Shown one piece after another: positions 37,964-47,319 of a DNA stretch of 64,000 bases. Source of the stretch: Corynebacterium freneyi (GTDB lineage: Bacteria; Actinomycetota; Actinomycetes; Mycobacteriales; Mycobacteriaceae); contig NZ_CP047357.1 of NCBI RefSeq assembly GCF_030408835.1, positions 1,116,001-1,180,000 on the forward strand, in the 5' to 3' direction. A program made the translations under genes and the position numbers. Position 1 is the stretch's first letter. Every line of letters begins with the position of its first letter. Below the pieces are notes generated by a model. That model had not been told where the DNA came from. It saw only the letters and a program-made list of their open reading frames with translations, and ran no database searches.

Positions 37964-38933
37964 CCCAAGAAACGTCCCCGCGGGCACCGGCCTCGCCGCC
38001 GGCGACCCCAGGCTGGTGCGCGGCCATGCGCCCGTGTCCACCGAGGACGTGCTCACCCGCGACCAGAAGCTGCCCGACACCGTGCCGCTGGGCATGTGGG
38101 GGGAGGCGTGGCGACGCATGCGCCGGCGACCCCTGTTCTGGGTGTCGATGGCGATCATCGCCCTCGTGGCCGTCGTCGCGATGTTCCCCGGCCTGTTCAC
38201 GTCGGTGGATCCGCGCGCCGCGGACCTGCGCAACTCGCTCGGCGACCCCGTCGACGGGCACCCGTTCGGGTTCACGCAGCAGGGCTATGACGTCTATGCG
38301 CGCGTCATCTACGGCGCCCGCCCGTCGGTGATCGTCGGCGTGTGCGTGACGTTGCTGGTGACGCTGCTGGGCATCCTCATCGGCGCCACCGCCGGCTGGG
38401 TCGGCGGCATCCTCGACTCCTTCCTGTCGCGCATCACCGACATCTTCTTCGCCATTCCGCTGCTGCTGGCCGGCATCGTCCTGATGCAGGTCTTCCCGCA
38501 GCGCGACGTGTGGACGGTGACGCTGGTGCTGTCGCTGTTCGGCTGGCCGTCGATGGCCCGCGTGGTGCGGTCGGCGGTGTTGTCGGTGAAGAACAACGAG
38601 TACGTCATGGCGTCGCGCGCGTTGGGTCTGTCCGGCGGGCGCATTCTGCTGCGGCACGTTCTGCCGAACTGCCTGGCGCCGATCATCGTCATGGCGACGA
38701 CGTCGCTGGGCATCTACATCGTCGCCGAGGCCACGCTGTCCTACCTGGGCATCGGCCTGCCGCCGACCGAGGTGAGCTGGGGCAACGACATTTCCGTCGC
38801 CCAGAACACGCTGCGTCAATCGCCGGCGACGCTGTTTTACCCGGCCGGCGCCCTGGCCATCACCGTGCTCGGCTTCATCCTGCTGGGCGACGTGGTCAAG
38901 GACGCCCTCGATCCGAAGGAGAGGAAGAAGTGA
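37956..38933 (+). CDS. Peptide ABC transporter permease (DppC/OppC type)
   Basis: A 325-residue permease. A cytosolic N-terminus of about 60 residues precedes WRRMRRRPLFWVSMAIIALV; then HPFGFTQQGYDVYARVIYGARPS (the OppC signature), DSFLSRITDIFFAIPLLLA, and the EAA loop EYVMASRALGLSGGRILLRHVLPNCLAPI. It pairs with the preceding DppB-type protein. The stop overlaps the GTG of the ATPase gene (GTGA). Confidence 0.93.
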   Translation: MPDPRNVPAGTGLAAGDPRLVRGHAPVSTEDVLTRDQKLPDTVPLGMWGEAWRRMRRRPLFWVSMAIIALVAVVAMFPGLFTSVDPRAADLRNSLGDPVDGHPFGFTQQGYDVYARVIYGARPSVIVGVCVTLLVTLLGILIGATAGWVGGILDSFLSRITDIFFAIPLLLAGIVLMQVFPQRDVWTVTLVLSLFGWPSMARVVRSAVLSVKNNEYVMASRALGLSGGRILLRHVLPNCLAPIIVMATTSLGIYIVAEATLSYLGIGLPPTEVSWGNDISVAQNTLRQSPATLFYPAGALAITVLGFILLGDVVKDALDPKERKK

Positions 38934-40660
38934 GCGAAGCCCGCGAACCCGCTCACGCGGACGAGCCGCTGCTGTCGATGCGCGGCGTGGACATCGCCTT
39001 CGGCGGCAAGAAGGACCCGGCGCCGACGGTCTTCGACGTCGACCTGGACATCTATCCGGGCGAGACGGTGGCCATCGTCGGAGAGTCCGGTTCCGGCAAG
39101 TCGACGCTGGCGCATTCGATCATCGGCCTGCTGCCGGGCGGCGGTCACGTCACCGGCGGCACGATCACCTTCGACGGCGAGGACATCACCCATGCGTCGC
39201 AGCGCCGCATGACGGAGATCCGCGGCGCGGAGATCGGTCTGGTTCCGCAGGACCCGATGTCGAACCTGAACCCGGTATGGAAGGTCGTCCACCAGATCAA
39301 GGAGTCGTTGCGCGCCAACGGCATCGCCACCGGGTCAAAGGCGCACGCCCGCGCCATCGAGCTGTTGGAGGAGGCGGGGCTTCCCGACGCCGCCCGCCGC
39401 ATCGACCAGTACCCGCACGAGTATTCCGGGGGCATGCGCCAGCGCGCGCTCATCGCCATCGGGTTGTCGGCGCGGCCGAAGCTGCTCATCGCCGACGAGC
39501 CGACGTCGGCGCTGGACGTGACGGTGCAGCAGCAGATCCTCGACCACCTCGACGGCCTGACCAAGGAGCTGGGCACGTCGGTGCTGTTGATCACCCATGA
39601 TCTGGGCCTGGCGGCCGAGCGTGCGTCGCGGATCATCGTGATGAGCCAGGGCCACGTCGTCGAGTGGGGTCCGGCGTTGGAGATCCTGCAGGATCCCCGG
39701 CACGAGTACACCAAGCGTCTGGTGGCGGCGGCACCGTCGTTGCGGGCCCGGCGCGATGACGTCCTCGACGCGCGTGCGGAGGTCCGCGAGGAGGCCATGG
39801 TCCAGGCGACGGAGGCCGTCGAGGAGCAGGATCTTGCGCCGGAGGTGCCGATCCTCGAGGTCCGCGAGCTGACGAAGGTGTTCAAGGTCCCGGGCGGTCG
39901 CCCGTGGAAGAAGGACACGTTCACCGCCGTCGACGACGTGTCGTTTTCCATGCCGCGCGGCACGACGACGGCCATCGTCGGCGAGTCCGGTTCGGGCAAG
40001 TCGACGGTCGCCCAGATGGTGCTGGGCCTGTTGGAGCCGACGTCGGGCACTGCGGTGTTCGACGGCATCGACGTCGCGAAGCGGTGCGCGCACCGGCGGG
40101 GCGAGTCCGGCGAGTTGGATTTCCGGCGCCGGGTGCAGCCGATTTTCCAGAATCCGTACGGTTCCCTCGACCCGATGTATTCGGTGTACAACACCATCGC
40201 GGAGCCGTTGCGCATTCACGGCATCGGCGACGAGAAGTCGCGGCAGGAGCGGATCAACGAGCTGCTCGATCGCGTGTCCATTCCGCGGCAGATGGCGCAC
40301 CGGTACCCGGGTGAGCTGTCCGGCGGTCAGCGTCAGCGCGTGGCCATCGCCCGTGCCCTGGCGTTGAATCCGGAGCTGGTGGTGTGCGATGAGGCGGTCA
40401 GCGCGCTGGATGTGCTGGTGCAGTCGCAGATCCTCGATCTGCTCAATTCGCTGCAGGCCGAGCTCGGTTTGTCGTACCTGTTCATCACGCATGACCTGGC
40501 GGTGGTCAAGCAGATCGCCGATCAGGTGCTGGTGATGGAGAAGGGCCGCATCGTCGAAACCGGCGGCACCGACGAGCTCTTCGAGAATCCGACGGAGCCC
40601 TACACCCGTCGCCTCATCGATTCGATTCCCGGTGGCAGCATCGAGCTCCACGCGGGATAG
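38930..40660 (+). CDS. Fused peptide ABC transporter ATPase (DppD-DppF in one chain)
   Basis: A 576-residue protein from GTG 38930 containing two complete NBDs. NBD1: Walker A GESGSGKST at about 51-59, signature YSGGMRQRALIA, Walker B LLIADEPTSALD. NBD2: Walker A GESGSGKST at about 351-359, signature LSGGQRQRVAIARAL, Walker B LVVCDEAVSALD. Each half has the oligopeptide-type C-terminal region (HEYTKRLVAAAP; EPYTRRLIDSIPGG). This fusion replaces the separate DppD and DppF subunits and energises the peptide importer. A terminator follows at 40686. Confidence 0.93.
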   Translation: MSEAREPAHADEPLLSMRGVDIAFGGKKDPAPTVFDVDLDIYPGETVAIVGESGSGKSTLAHSIIGLLPGGGHVTGGTITFDGEDITHASQRRMTEIRGAEIGLVPQDPMSNLNPVWKVVHQIKESLRANGIATGSKAHARAIELLEEAGLPDAARRIDQYPHEYSGGMRQRALIAIGLSARPKLLIADEPTSALDVTVQQQILDHLDGLTKELGTSVLLITHDLGLAAERASRIIVMSQGHVVEWGPALEILQDPRHEYTKRLVAAAPSLRARRDDVLDARAEVREEAMVQATEAVEEQDLAPEVPILEVRELTKVFKVPGGRPWKKDTFTAVDDVSFSMPRGTTTAIVGESGSGKSTVAQMVLGLLEPTSGTAVFDGIDVAKRCAHRRGESGELDFRRRVQPIFQNPYGSLDPMYSVYNTIAEPLRIHGIGDEKSRQERINELLDRVSIPRQMAHRYPGELSGGQRQRVAIARALALNPELVVCDEAVSALDVLVQSQILDLLNSLQAELGLSYLFITHDLAVVKQIADQVLVMEKGRIVETGGTDELFENPTEPYTRRLIDSIPGGSIELHAG

Positions 40661-40685
40661 GGTCACCGCTTTTTCACTTGACGAC

Positions 40686-40723
40686 GCCCCGTCCCCGACC
40701 TTCGTGGTCGGGGGCGGGGTTTC
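40686..40723 (+). terminator. Rho-independent terminator of the peptide transporter operon
   Basis: GCCCCGTCCCCGACC (40686-40700) pairs with GGTCGGGGGCGGGGT (40706-40720), 5-nt loop, then TTTCG. It lies between convergent stops and may serve both strands. Confidence 0.85.
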
Positions 40724-40738
40724 GCCGTGGTGCGGTGG

Positions 40739-41493
40739 TCAGCGAAGGTCGTCGTCCTCGAGTTCGTCCTCGAGTTCCAGGATGGCGTCGCGGAACGCGC
40801 CGTCAGACAGTCGGACTTCGCCGGTGATGGGGTGCGTCGCGAACGTCACGGCCTCGATCTCCATGTCGCCGCCGTTCCAGTGCATGAACCACGGGCCGGG
40901 CATGCCGGTCTGGTCGCGTCCGGCACGAACGGCAGCTTCGAGGCGACCAGATTCGATTCGCCCTTGAAGGACCACAACATGGAGCCCTTCTCGGGGTGCG
41001 TCATCAGATCGATGTCGCAGTGCAATTTCTCGGTGTTCTTGCGGGCGGCGTCGTAAAGCAAATCCACGTCCCGACCCTCGACCTGGAGATCCGACAGGTA
41101 CGCCAGGTGTGGTCCCATCTTCATCTGCAGGACCTCGTGGAACGGGCCGAACTTCCGCGCGTAGGTGTAGGCGTCGGGTCCGAACTCGGCCGGCAACTCC
41201 CACAACAGGCGCGAATAGGTGTTCCGCAACAGTTCGACTTCGCCGATCCCCGGCACGTCCGGAGGGCCGTCCACCGCCGGCTTGATGAAGTCTTCGATGA
41301 TGCGCCGCCACTTCGTGCGCGGGGCGTTGCCGAGCATGTGCTCGAGATTGTGCGTGTTGAAGATGGTCCCGTTGTCCAGCTCAAGGCGTGCGCCGACGCC
41401 GTCGTCGACGATCCCCTCCACCGTGATGCCGGACCACTTGAGCGTGCGGATGATCATTGCCAGGGACGGCCGTGCCGTCGTCGTTTCCCCCAT
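40739..41493 (-). pseudogene. Frameshifted conserved hypothetical protein
   Basis: A protein of about 250 residues is split over two frames. From ATG 41493 the sequence reads well (TARPSLAMIIRTLKWSGITV to ESNLVASKLPFVPDA), then turns to shadow sequence and stops at 40846. The second frame takes over with DQTGMPGPWFMHWNGGDMEIEAVTFATHP and ends at 40739 in an acidic tail. The junction is near 40912-40920, where one base appears lost in a GC-rich run (GCGACC where GCNGACC would restore frame). It could be a true lesion or a sequencing error. I do not recognise the family; there are no membrane segments and no known motif. It has no operon partner. Confidence 0.6.
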
Positions 41494-41652
41494 GGCACGA
41501 AAAACTAGCGGGACCGAGGCGGGTCCGCAGAAGTGCAGTCACGGGGGTACGGCGACGGGGGAGACTGGACGTCGTTGGCCGCTGGTGGCGCCGGGTACTA
41601 TCGTGGGCGATATCAATCGGCGCTGGCGCCACGGAAAGAAGGGCGGCACGCG

Positions 41653-42645
41653 ATGATCCGCAGCGAGAAGGACGAGAAGGAACCGCTTTTCGACGACAAC
41701 CCGTGGGACGACGGAAAGCCCGGAAATTTCGGTCCTGCCGACAACCGCCTGTCAGCGGGGATGAAGGCGGCGATAATCATCGCCGCGTTGGTGGCGGTCA
41801 TCGCCGTCGCCGTGGCGGTGGCCGTTGTGGCGTTGACGGGGAACGACGGGGAGCCGGCGGCGGCTGCATCGTCCGAAACGGCGGGTCCTGCCATGGGCTC
41901 CACTTCTTCGTCGGAGACCGATGCCGAGACCGAACCCGAAGAACCGGCCATGGATTCGGCGGCGATGCTCGAGGGGGCCGGTTTCGACGTGGTGATTTCC
42001 GGGCCCGCCCCGAAGGCCGTCGAGAGCTGGGGCGACTACCGGCTGGAACGTTCGGAGAGCGGTCGCGTGCGCGTGGGCCAAAACTCGGGGCCGACGCAGG
42101 CAACGCTTGACGGGGGCCAATGGCCGATGTCGATGAATTCCTGCGGCATCGTGACGTATCTGGTCGTGTTCCGGAGCGCGAACGAAAACGTCATGCTCAA
42201 CGCGAGTCTGGCCAATTCGGTGGGTGACGTCGTCGCCTCTCAGCAGGGCGACCGGGGCTGGATGCTGCTGACCAACTGTGCGACCCCGCAATGGGAGTTC
42301 ATGTCGTCGACGGATGAGGGCAATCTCGGTGACGTCGTCTACGACGTCCACGAGTACCGGCAGTCGGCGACGGCGGCGGGTGCGGGGCAGGGTGCTGATG
42401 ACGGTTCCGGGGTCAGCGCGGATGGTGGCGGCGAGGCGAAGTACTTTTACTATTGCGTCGAGGATTCTCCTGGTCAGGCGATCATGACCGACGGCTCCGT
42501 CGGCTACGAGGAATACTGCGTGCAGAATCCCCAGGCGACCCGCGCTTCGTTGGGGGAGCGGTGCTGCGGCGGCTTGAACGGGTCCCAAACTTGTGGTCAG
42601 GATCTGTGGTACGACGTGTGCCAGTCGCGCCCGCCGGGCTGGTGA
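41653..42645 (+). CDS. Membrane-anchored protein with cysteine-rich extracellular domain, unknown function
   Basis: A 330-residue protein from ATG 41653. A short charged cytosolic N-terminus (DEKEPLFDDNPWDD) precedes one membrane helix (KAAIIIAALVAVIAVAVAVAVVAL). An extracellular Ser/Glu-rich linker and a globular domain follow (FDVVISGPAPKAVESWGDYRLERS, SMNSCGIVTYLVVFRSA). The C-terminus has seven cysteines within about 60 residues (YYCVEDSP, EEYCVQNP, GERCCGGLNGSQTCG, YDVCQ), suggesting disulphides. The topology resembles actinobacterial exported sensor or cell-wall proteins, but I do not recognise the family. Confidence 0.7.
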   Translation: MIRSEKDEKEPLFDDNPWDDGKPGNFGPADNRLSAGMKAAIIIAALVAVIAVAVAVAVVALTGNDGEPAAAASSETAGPAMGSTSSSETDAETEPEEPAMDSAAMLEGAGFDVVISGPAPKAVESWGDYRLERSESGRVRVGQNSGPTQATLDGGQWPMSMNSCGIVTYLVVFRSANENVMLNASLANSVGDVVASQQGDRGWMLLTNCATPQWEFMSSTDEGNLGDVVYDVHEYRQSATAAGAGQGADDGSGVSADGGGEAKYFYYCVEDSPGQAIMTDGSVGYEEYCVQNPQATRASLGERCCGGLNGSQTCGQDLWYDVCQSRPPGW

Positions 42646-42674
42646 CGCCACCACCGTGACCCCGCCAATCTCAT

Positions 42675-42701
42675 TTGGTAGGATTGCCGCGTCCATATAG
42701 T
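42675..42701 (+). promoter_or_regulatory. Probable leuB promoter
   Basis: TTGGTA (42675-42680) and TATAGT (42696-42701) fit -35 and -10 elements with a 15-bp spacer, slightly short. GTCCATATAGTG at 42691-42702 partly resembles the ilv palindrome and covers the -10. GAGAAGGGA before ATG 42722 is the ribosome site. Confidence 0.4.
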
Positions 42702-42721
42702 GAGAAGGGATCCCCGCGACA

Positions 42722-43774
42722 ATGAGCGACACCACCGCCACCACCGGCCCGCTGAAGATCGCCGTCATCGACGGCGACGGCATCGGCACCGAGGTCACCG
42801 CCGAGGCCCTCAAGGTCCTCCGCGCGACCATCGGCGACTTCGAGACCACCGAGTACGACCTGGGCGCCCGCCGCTACGAGCGCAACGGCGAGCTGCTCAC
42901 CGACGCCGACCTCGACAGCCTGCGCGAACATGACGCGATCCTCCTGGGCGCCATCGGCGACCCGCGCAAGGTGCCGCCGGGGGTCCTCGAGCGCGGGCTG
43001 CTGCTCAAGATGCGCTTCGCCCTCGACCACCACGTCAACCTGCGCCCGTCGAAGCTGTACCCGGGCGTCGAATCCCCGCTGAAGAACCCGGGCGACATCG
43101 ACTTCGTCGTCGTCCGCGAGGGCACCGAGGGCGCCTACACCGGCAACGGTGGCGCCATCCGCGTCGGCACGCCCCAGGAGGTGGCCAACGAAACCTCGGT
43201 CAACACCCGCTTCGGCGCCGAGCGCGTGGTCCGCTACGCCTTCGACCTGGCCATGACCCGCCGCAAGAAGCTCACCCTGGTGCACAAGAGCAACGTGCTC
43301 GTCTACGGTGGTGGCCTGTGGCAGCGCACCGTCGACGAGGTCGCGCGGGAGTACCCCGAGGTCACCGTCGACTACAGCCACATCGACGCCGCGACCATCT
43401 ACATGGTCACCCAGCCGTCGCGCTTCGACGTCATCGTCACCGACAACCTCTTCGGCGACATCATCACCGACGAGGCCGGGGCGATCTCCGGCGGAATCGG
43501 CCTCGCCGCGTCCGCCAACATCGACGCTTCCCGCACGAACCCCTCCATGTTCGAGCCGGTCCACGGTTCCGCCCCGGACATCGCGGGCCAGGGCATCGCC
43601 GACCCGACCGCGGCGATCCTCTCCGGCGCGATGATGCTGCGCCACCTCGGCCGCGAGGACGACGCCGCCCGCATCGAGCGTGCCGTGGAGGCCGACGTCG
43701 CCGCCCGCGGTGACGCTCCCATCGTCACCTCCGAAGTCGGAGACCGCATCGCGGTCGCCGTCGCGCAGGGGTAG
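42722..43774 (+). CDS. leuB: 3-isopropylmalate dehydrogenase
   Basis: A 350-residue isocitrate/isopropylmalate dehydrogenase family enzyme that oxidises and decarboxylates 3-isopropylmalate in leucine synthesis. Visible: [38 protein letters not shown] (substrate-binding arginines), [44 protein letters not shown] (Mg-binding Asp), and [19 protein letters not shown] (NAD site). It stands alone; other leu genes are not in the window. Confidence 0.95.
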   Translation: MSDTTATTGPLKIAVIDGDGIGTEVTAEALKVLRATIGDFETTEYDLGARRYERNGELLTDADLDSLREHDAILLGAIGDPRKVPPGVLERGLLLKMRFALDHHVNLRPSKLYPGVESPLKNPGDIDFVVVREGTEGAYTGNGGAIRVGTPQEVANETSVNTRFGAERVVRYAFDLAMTRRKKLTLVHKSNVLVYGGGLWQRTVDEVAREYPEVTVDYSHIDAATIYMVTQPSRFDVIVTDNLFGDIITDEAGAISGGIGLAASANIDASRTNPSMFEPVHGSAPDIAGQGIADPTAAILSGAMMLRHLGREDDAARIERAVEADVAARGDAPIVTSEVGDRIAVAVAQG

Positions 43775-43791
43775 GTCCACTCCGCAAGCGT

Positions 43792-43821
43792 CCATGGGGC
43801 GGCGGTGGCGCCGCCCCATGG
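43792..43821. terminator. Hairpin after leuB
   Basis: CCATGGGGCGGC (43792-43803) pairs perfectly with GCCGCCCCATGG (43810-43821) around a 6-nt loop, 17 nt after the leuB stop. There is no T run, so termination is likely but not certain. Confidence 0.6.
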
Positions 43822-43850
43822 AACGGCGCCGGGGACTGCCCTACGGTGGG

Positions 43851-43869
43851 TCAGGTTAGGCTAAGATTG
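43851..43869 (+). promoter_or_regulatory. DtxR-like iron box upstream of the PchB-like gene
   Basis: TCAGGTTAGGCTAAGATTG matches the DtxR consensus at 13 of 19 positions by hand count, with AGGTTAG intact. It lies 48 bp before the start codon. Confidence 0.6.
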
Positions 43870-43917
43870 GTCCATTCATGAAGTAGGTCCCAACCTTTTC
43901 CACCGTCAGGATTCAGC

Positions 43918-44316
43918 ATGTCCCACGCAGACCACACCCGGCACGGCTTCGACCTCGAGCGCGCAATGGCCTCGGCGAAGGCGGACTGGGAAGCGGGTGC
44001 CACCCTGGGCACCCTCCGCCGCAACATTGACGAACTCGACGAGGAGATCGTCGCCCTGCTCGCACGCCGCCAGCACTGGGTCACCCTCGCCGCATTCGTG
44101 AAACGGGAATCCGGGGAAGAAGCGGTGCGGGCGCCCGAACGCGTCGACGAGGTCCTGGGCAAGGTGAAGGCCCTCGCGGATGAAAACGGGCTGTCCCGCG
44201 ACATCGCCGAACCCACCTACCGCGCTCTGATCGCCGCATCCATCGACCATCAGCTGGGGGCGCACCGCCTGTTGCGGGCCCGGGACACCGCCCCGCGGGT
44301 CACCGCGGGACGATGA
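43918..44316 (+). CDS. Chorismate mutase II-fold protein, PchB-like isochorismate pyruvate lyase candidate
   Basis: A 132-residue all-helical AroQ-fold protein. The core LRRNIDELDEEIVALLARRQHWVTLAAFVKR and the following APERVDEVLGKVKALADENGL align better by eye with PchB of Pseudomonas (isochorismate to salicylate plus pyruvate) than with housekeeping chorismate mutases. The iron box upstream and the NRPS operon nearby, which has an aryl carrier domain, fit production of salicylate as a siderophore starter. No isochorismate synthase or MbtI-type salicylate synthase is in the window. A plain chorismate mutase is the alternative. Its 3' end overlaps the convergent ATPase gene by 17 bp. Confidence 0.7.
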   Translation: MSHADHTRHGFDLERAMASAKADWEAGATLGTLRRNIDELDEEIVALLARRQHWVTLAAFVKRESGEEAVRAPERVDEVLGKVKALADENGLSRDIAEPTYRALIAASIDHQLGAHRLLRARDTAPRVTAGR

Positions 44317-45085
44317 GGGGACCGCCCGCAACCGGATCCTCCACGATGAGGGCATCCAGGCCGAAGACGTCGGCAAGCAAACCCTCCGTGAGCACCTGCC
44401 CCGGCGACCCGGTCGCCGCGATCGCCCCCTCGTGCATGACCACCAGATGATCCGAGTGACGCACGGCCAGGTTGAGGTCGTGGAGGACCATCACGACCGT
44501 GCGCCCCAGGCGGTCCCGCAGAGTGCCGACCAGCTTGAGCACGTCGATGGCGTGGGCCAGATCGAGGTACGTGGTCGGCTCATCGAGCAACAGGGTCGGC
44601 GTCTGCTGGGCCAGCACCATCGAAATCCAGACCCGCTGGCGTTGCCCTCCCGACAACGACGACAACGGGCGCTCCGCCAGATCCGAGATGCCCGTCAAGG
44701 ACAGGGCCTCCGCGACCTCCATCTCGTCCGACCCCGACCACTGGCGCAGCCAACTCTGATGCGGATGGCGCCCCCTGGACACGAGATCCGCCACCACGAT
44801 TCCATCCGGGGCCAACGGCGACTGCGGGAGCATCCCCACCATCCGGGCCAGCTCCCGCCTCGCCACCGACGTCACGTCGCGCCCATCGACGTGCAGGGAG
44901 CCCTCCGCCGGGTGCGTGCGCGCCAATGACTTCAGCAGCGTCGACTTCCCGCAGCCGTTGGGGCCGATCACCGTGGTGACGGCCCCCTTGGGGATGTCGA
45001 CGTCGACGCCATCGAGAATGACGCCTCCGCCGTAACCGGCCCGCAGCCCGCGTGCCCTGATTCCGATTTCGGTCGTTGTGGTCAT
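44300..45085 (-). CDS. Siderophore ABC transporter ATPase (FepC type), second system
   Basis: A 261-residue NBD from ATG 45085. Walker A GPNGCGKST near residue 41, signature LSGGQRQRVWISMVL, Walker B TLLLDEPTTYLDLAH and H-loop VLHDLNLAV are intact. It is distal in a minus-strand operon after two permeases, overlapping the second by 4 nt. Sequence resembles the ATPase at 25109 closely, so the two importers are paralogous. Confidence 0.92.
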   Translation of the reverse strand: MTTTTEIGIRARGLRAGYGGGVILDGVDVDIPKGAVTTVIGPNGCGKSTLLKSLARTHPAEGSLHVDGRDVTSVARRELARMVGMLPQSPLAPDGIVVADLVSRGRHPHQSWLRQWSGSDEMEVAEALSLTGISDLAERPLSSLSGGQRQRVWISMVLAQQTPTLLLDEPTTYLDLAHAIDVLKLVGTLRDRLGRTVVMVLHDLNLAVRHSDHLVVMHEGAIAATGSPGQVLTEGLLADVFGLDALIVEDPVAGGPLIVPR

Positions 45086-46182
45086 GCGCTGGTCCTCCGA
45101 TTCGAGCGGATGAGCAGATGGATGAGGAACGGGGCGCCGATGGCGGAGGTGACGATGCCCACCGGCAATTCCCACGGCGCGATGCCGCGGGCGATGACGT
45201 CGGCCACCGTCACCAGCGCGGCACCCGCCGCGGCGGACGTGGCCAGGGGAGGGGACGGTACGCCGGCCAGCCGCAGCGCCAACTGGGGCGCGACGAAGGC
45301 CACGAATCCGATCGGGCCCGCCGCGGCCACCGACGACGCGGCCAATGCGACGGCCACGAGCAACAGGGCGACCAGGCTGAGCTGGACCCGGCCGCCCAGG
45401 GCCGACGCCGTCGCCGGCCCGAGCTGCAGGACGGACAGGCGAAACGCCATCCACCCGAACAGGCCCATGGCGACGGCGACGCACAGCGCCACCGCCGCCA
45501 GCCCCGACCACGACGCCCCCGACAGGCTGCCGGACAGCCAGGTCCGCGCCGCGGCCGCATCCCGCAAATCGGACGCCGCCATCAAGTAGATGATGTACGC
45601 CTGCAGCAGCGCCGACACGGCGATGCCGATCAGCACCAGCCGGAAGGGATCCACGCCGCGGCGCCACGCCAGCAGCCAGATCGCCGCCGTCACCGTCAAC
45701 GCGCCGGCGAACGCGGCGAGCGGGATGCCGACGCCCGACAGCGTCGGCGCCGCCGCCCCGTAACCGCCGCCGCCGAGAACCGTGCCCGCGACGATGATCG
45801 TCACCGCCATCGCCGAGGCGCCTTCGGTGATGCCCAGGACATCGGGGCTGGCCAGCGCATTGCGCGCGATCGACTGCGTCAACGCCCCGGCAATGCCCAG
45901 GGCAGCGCCCACGATCACGCCGCCCACCACCCGGGGCAGGCGCGAACCCAGCACCACCGTCCGGTCCAGCGAGGAGCCGCCGCCGAAGAGGACCTCGATG
46001 ACGCGGGCCGGCGAAATCGCGTAGTCGCCCATGCCCAGGCCGACGACGACCGTCGCCAAGCACAGGACCGCGAGGCCACCGGCGGCGAGGGCCGCACGCG
46101 GCCGCCACACCGCCGACATGCCCGCGAACCGCAGGGGCGGACGCCCCGGCACCACCGGTGGGCCGATCAATGTGGGGGTCAT
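45082..46182 (-). CDS. FecCD-family siderophore permease, second system
   Basis: A 366-residue FecCD protein from ATG 46182. It has LPRVVGGVIVGAALGIAGAL, ARNALASPDVLGITEGAS, DPFRLVLIGIAVSALLQA and GPIGFVAFVAPQLALRLAG. It overlaps the upstream permease by 4 nt and the ATPase by 4 nt. The frame stays open further upstream across the other permease gene; that extension is shadow sequence. Confidence 0.9.
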   Translation of the reverse strand: MTPTLIGPPVVPGRPPLRFAGMSAVWRPRAALAAGGLAVLCLATVVVGLGMGDYAISPARVIEVLFGGGSSLDRTVVLGSRLPRVVGGVIVGAALGIAGALTQSIARNALASPDVLGITEGASAMAVTIIVAGTVLGGGGYGAAAPTLSGVGIPLAAFAGALTVTAAIWLLAWRRGVDPFRLVLIGIAVSALLQAYIIYLMAASDLRDAAAARTWLSGSLSGASWSGLAAVALCVAVAMGLFGWMAFRLSVLQLGPATASALGGRVQLSLVALLLVAVALAASSVAAAGPIGFVAFVAPQLALRLAGVPSPPLATSAAAGAALVTVADVIARGIAPWELPVGIVTSAIGAPFLIHLLIRSNRRTSA

Positions 46183-47246
46183 GCCGTCACCAACTTCCTG
46201 CGGCGCACGACCGCGATGAAGAACGGGGCGCCGACGAACGCGAGCACGACGCCGACCTCGAGTTCGCCCGAAGGGATGATCACGCGCCCGACCACGTCGG
46301 CGAAGGTGAGCAGCGCGGCACCGGCCGCCGCCGAGGCCGGCAGCAGCCAACGATGGTCCGGCCCCGTGAAACTGCGGACCAGGTGGGGGACCATCAGCCC
46401 GACGAAGCCGATCGGCCCCGCCGCGGCCGTCGAGGCCCCGGCCAAAACCGCGACGATGACCATCGCCGCGATCCGGGCCATCGGGACGTTGACGCCGAGC
46501 CCCGCCGAGACGTCGTCGCCCAGGGCCAGGAGATTGAGCGTCGGGGCCGTGGCGAATCCCGCGAGGATCCCGATCGCCAGAATTGGGGCGATGGTCAGCG
46601 CCACCCCCAGATCGCCGGCGGCCACCGACCCCACCGTCCAGAACCGCACCCGGTCGAGGGCCCGCGCATCCGACAGGACCAGCGCGGACGTCAGCGAAGC
46701 GAGCAGGGCGGTGATGGCTGCGCCCGCGAGGATGAGCGTCAGCGGGTTGAGCCCGCCCCCGAAGGAGGTCACGCCGAACACCGCGAATGCCGCGATCGCC
46801 GCGCCGACGAAGGCCAGGGCGGCCGTCGCCGGAGTGGACAGCGACCCGGCGAGCAGCGTCCCCGCGACCACCGCGAAGGCGGCGCCGGCGGAAATCCCGA
46901 GAATCCCGGGCTCCGCGAGGGGATTGCGGGTGTAGCCCTGGATGATCGCCCCCGCCACGCCGAGCGCGGCGCCCACGGACAACGCCAGGATGGTGCGGGG
47001 CACCCGGAGGTTGGCGATGATCTCGCCGTCCGACCCGCCGCGCGACCCGGTGCGCAGGGACTCCAGGGCCGGCCCGATGGCATCGGCCAGTTGATCGGCC
47101 GACATCGGCCTCGAGCCGATGGCCAGGCTCATTGCCGAGGCCGCGATGATGAGCACGGGCAGCGCGATCATCCAGCCGGATCTGCGCCGGCGACATGGTG
47201 CGCCCGCGACTCCGGCGCTCGGGGCCCGGACGGTTGTGTGTGACAT
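46179..47246 (-). CDS. FecCD-family siderophore permease, second system, first subunit
   Basis: A 355-residue FecCD protein from ATG 47246, which has GGAGA upstream. Motifs: LRVPRTILALSVGAALGVAGA, TRNPLAEPGILGISAGAA, GDDVSAGLGVNVPMARIAA and GPIGFVGLMVPHLVRSFTG. It is the first gene of the minus-strand permease-permease-ATPase unit. That unit is divergent from its probable binding protein at 47400, and a DtxR-like box lies between them. Confidence 0.9.
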   Translation of the reverse strand: MSHTTVRAPSAGVAGAPCRRRRSGWMIALPVLIIAASAMSLAIGSRPMSADQLADAIGPALESLRTGSRGGSDGEIIANLRVPRTILALSVGAALGVAGAIIQGYTRNPLAEPGILGISAGAAFAVVAGTLLAGSLSTPATAALAFVGAAIAAFAVFGVTSFGGGLNPLTLILAGAAITALLASLTSALVLSDARALDRVRFWTVGSVAAGDLGVALTIAPILAIGILAGFATAPTLNLLALGDDVSAGLGVNVPMARIAAMVIVAVLAGASTAAAGPIGFVGLMVPHLVRSFTGPDHRWLLPASAAAGAALLTFADVVGRVIIPSGELEVGVVLAFVGAPFFIAVVRRRKLVTA

Positions 47247-47300
47247 GTGATTCTCCGCAATAGGGGTTCCATTGATGCTGGCTAGGACATAGGCTAGCAT

Positions 47301-47319
47301 TCAGGTTAGGCAAGCCTGC
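47301..47319. promoter_or_regulatory. DtxR-like iron box in the divergent importer promoter
   Basis: TCAGGTTAGGCAAGCCTGC matches the DtxR consensus at 13 of 19 positions by hand count. It is placed to control both the permease unit (start 47246) and the binding protein (start 47400). Confidence 0.6.
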
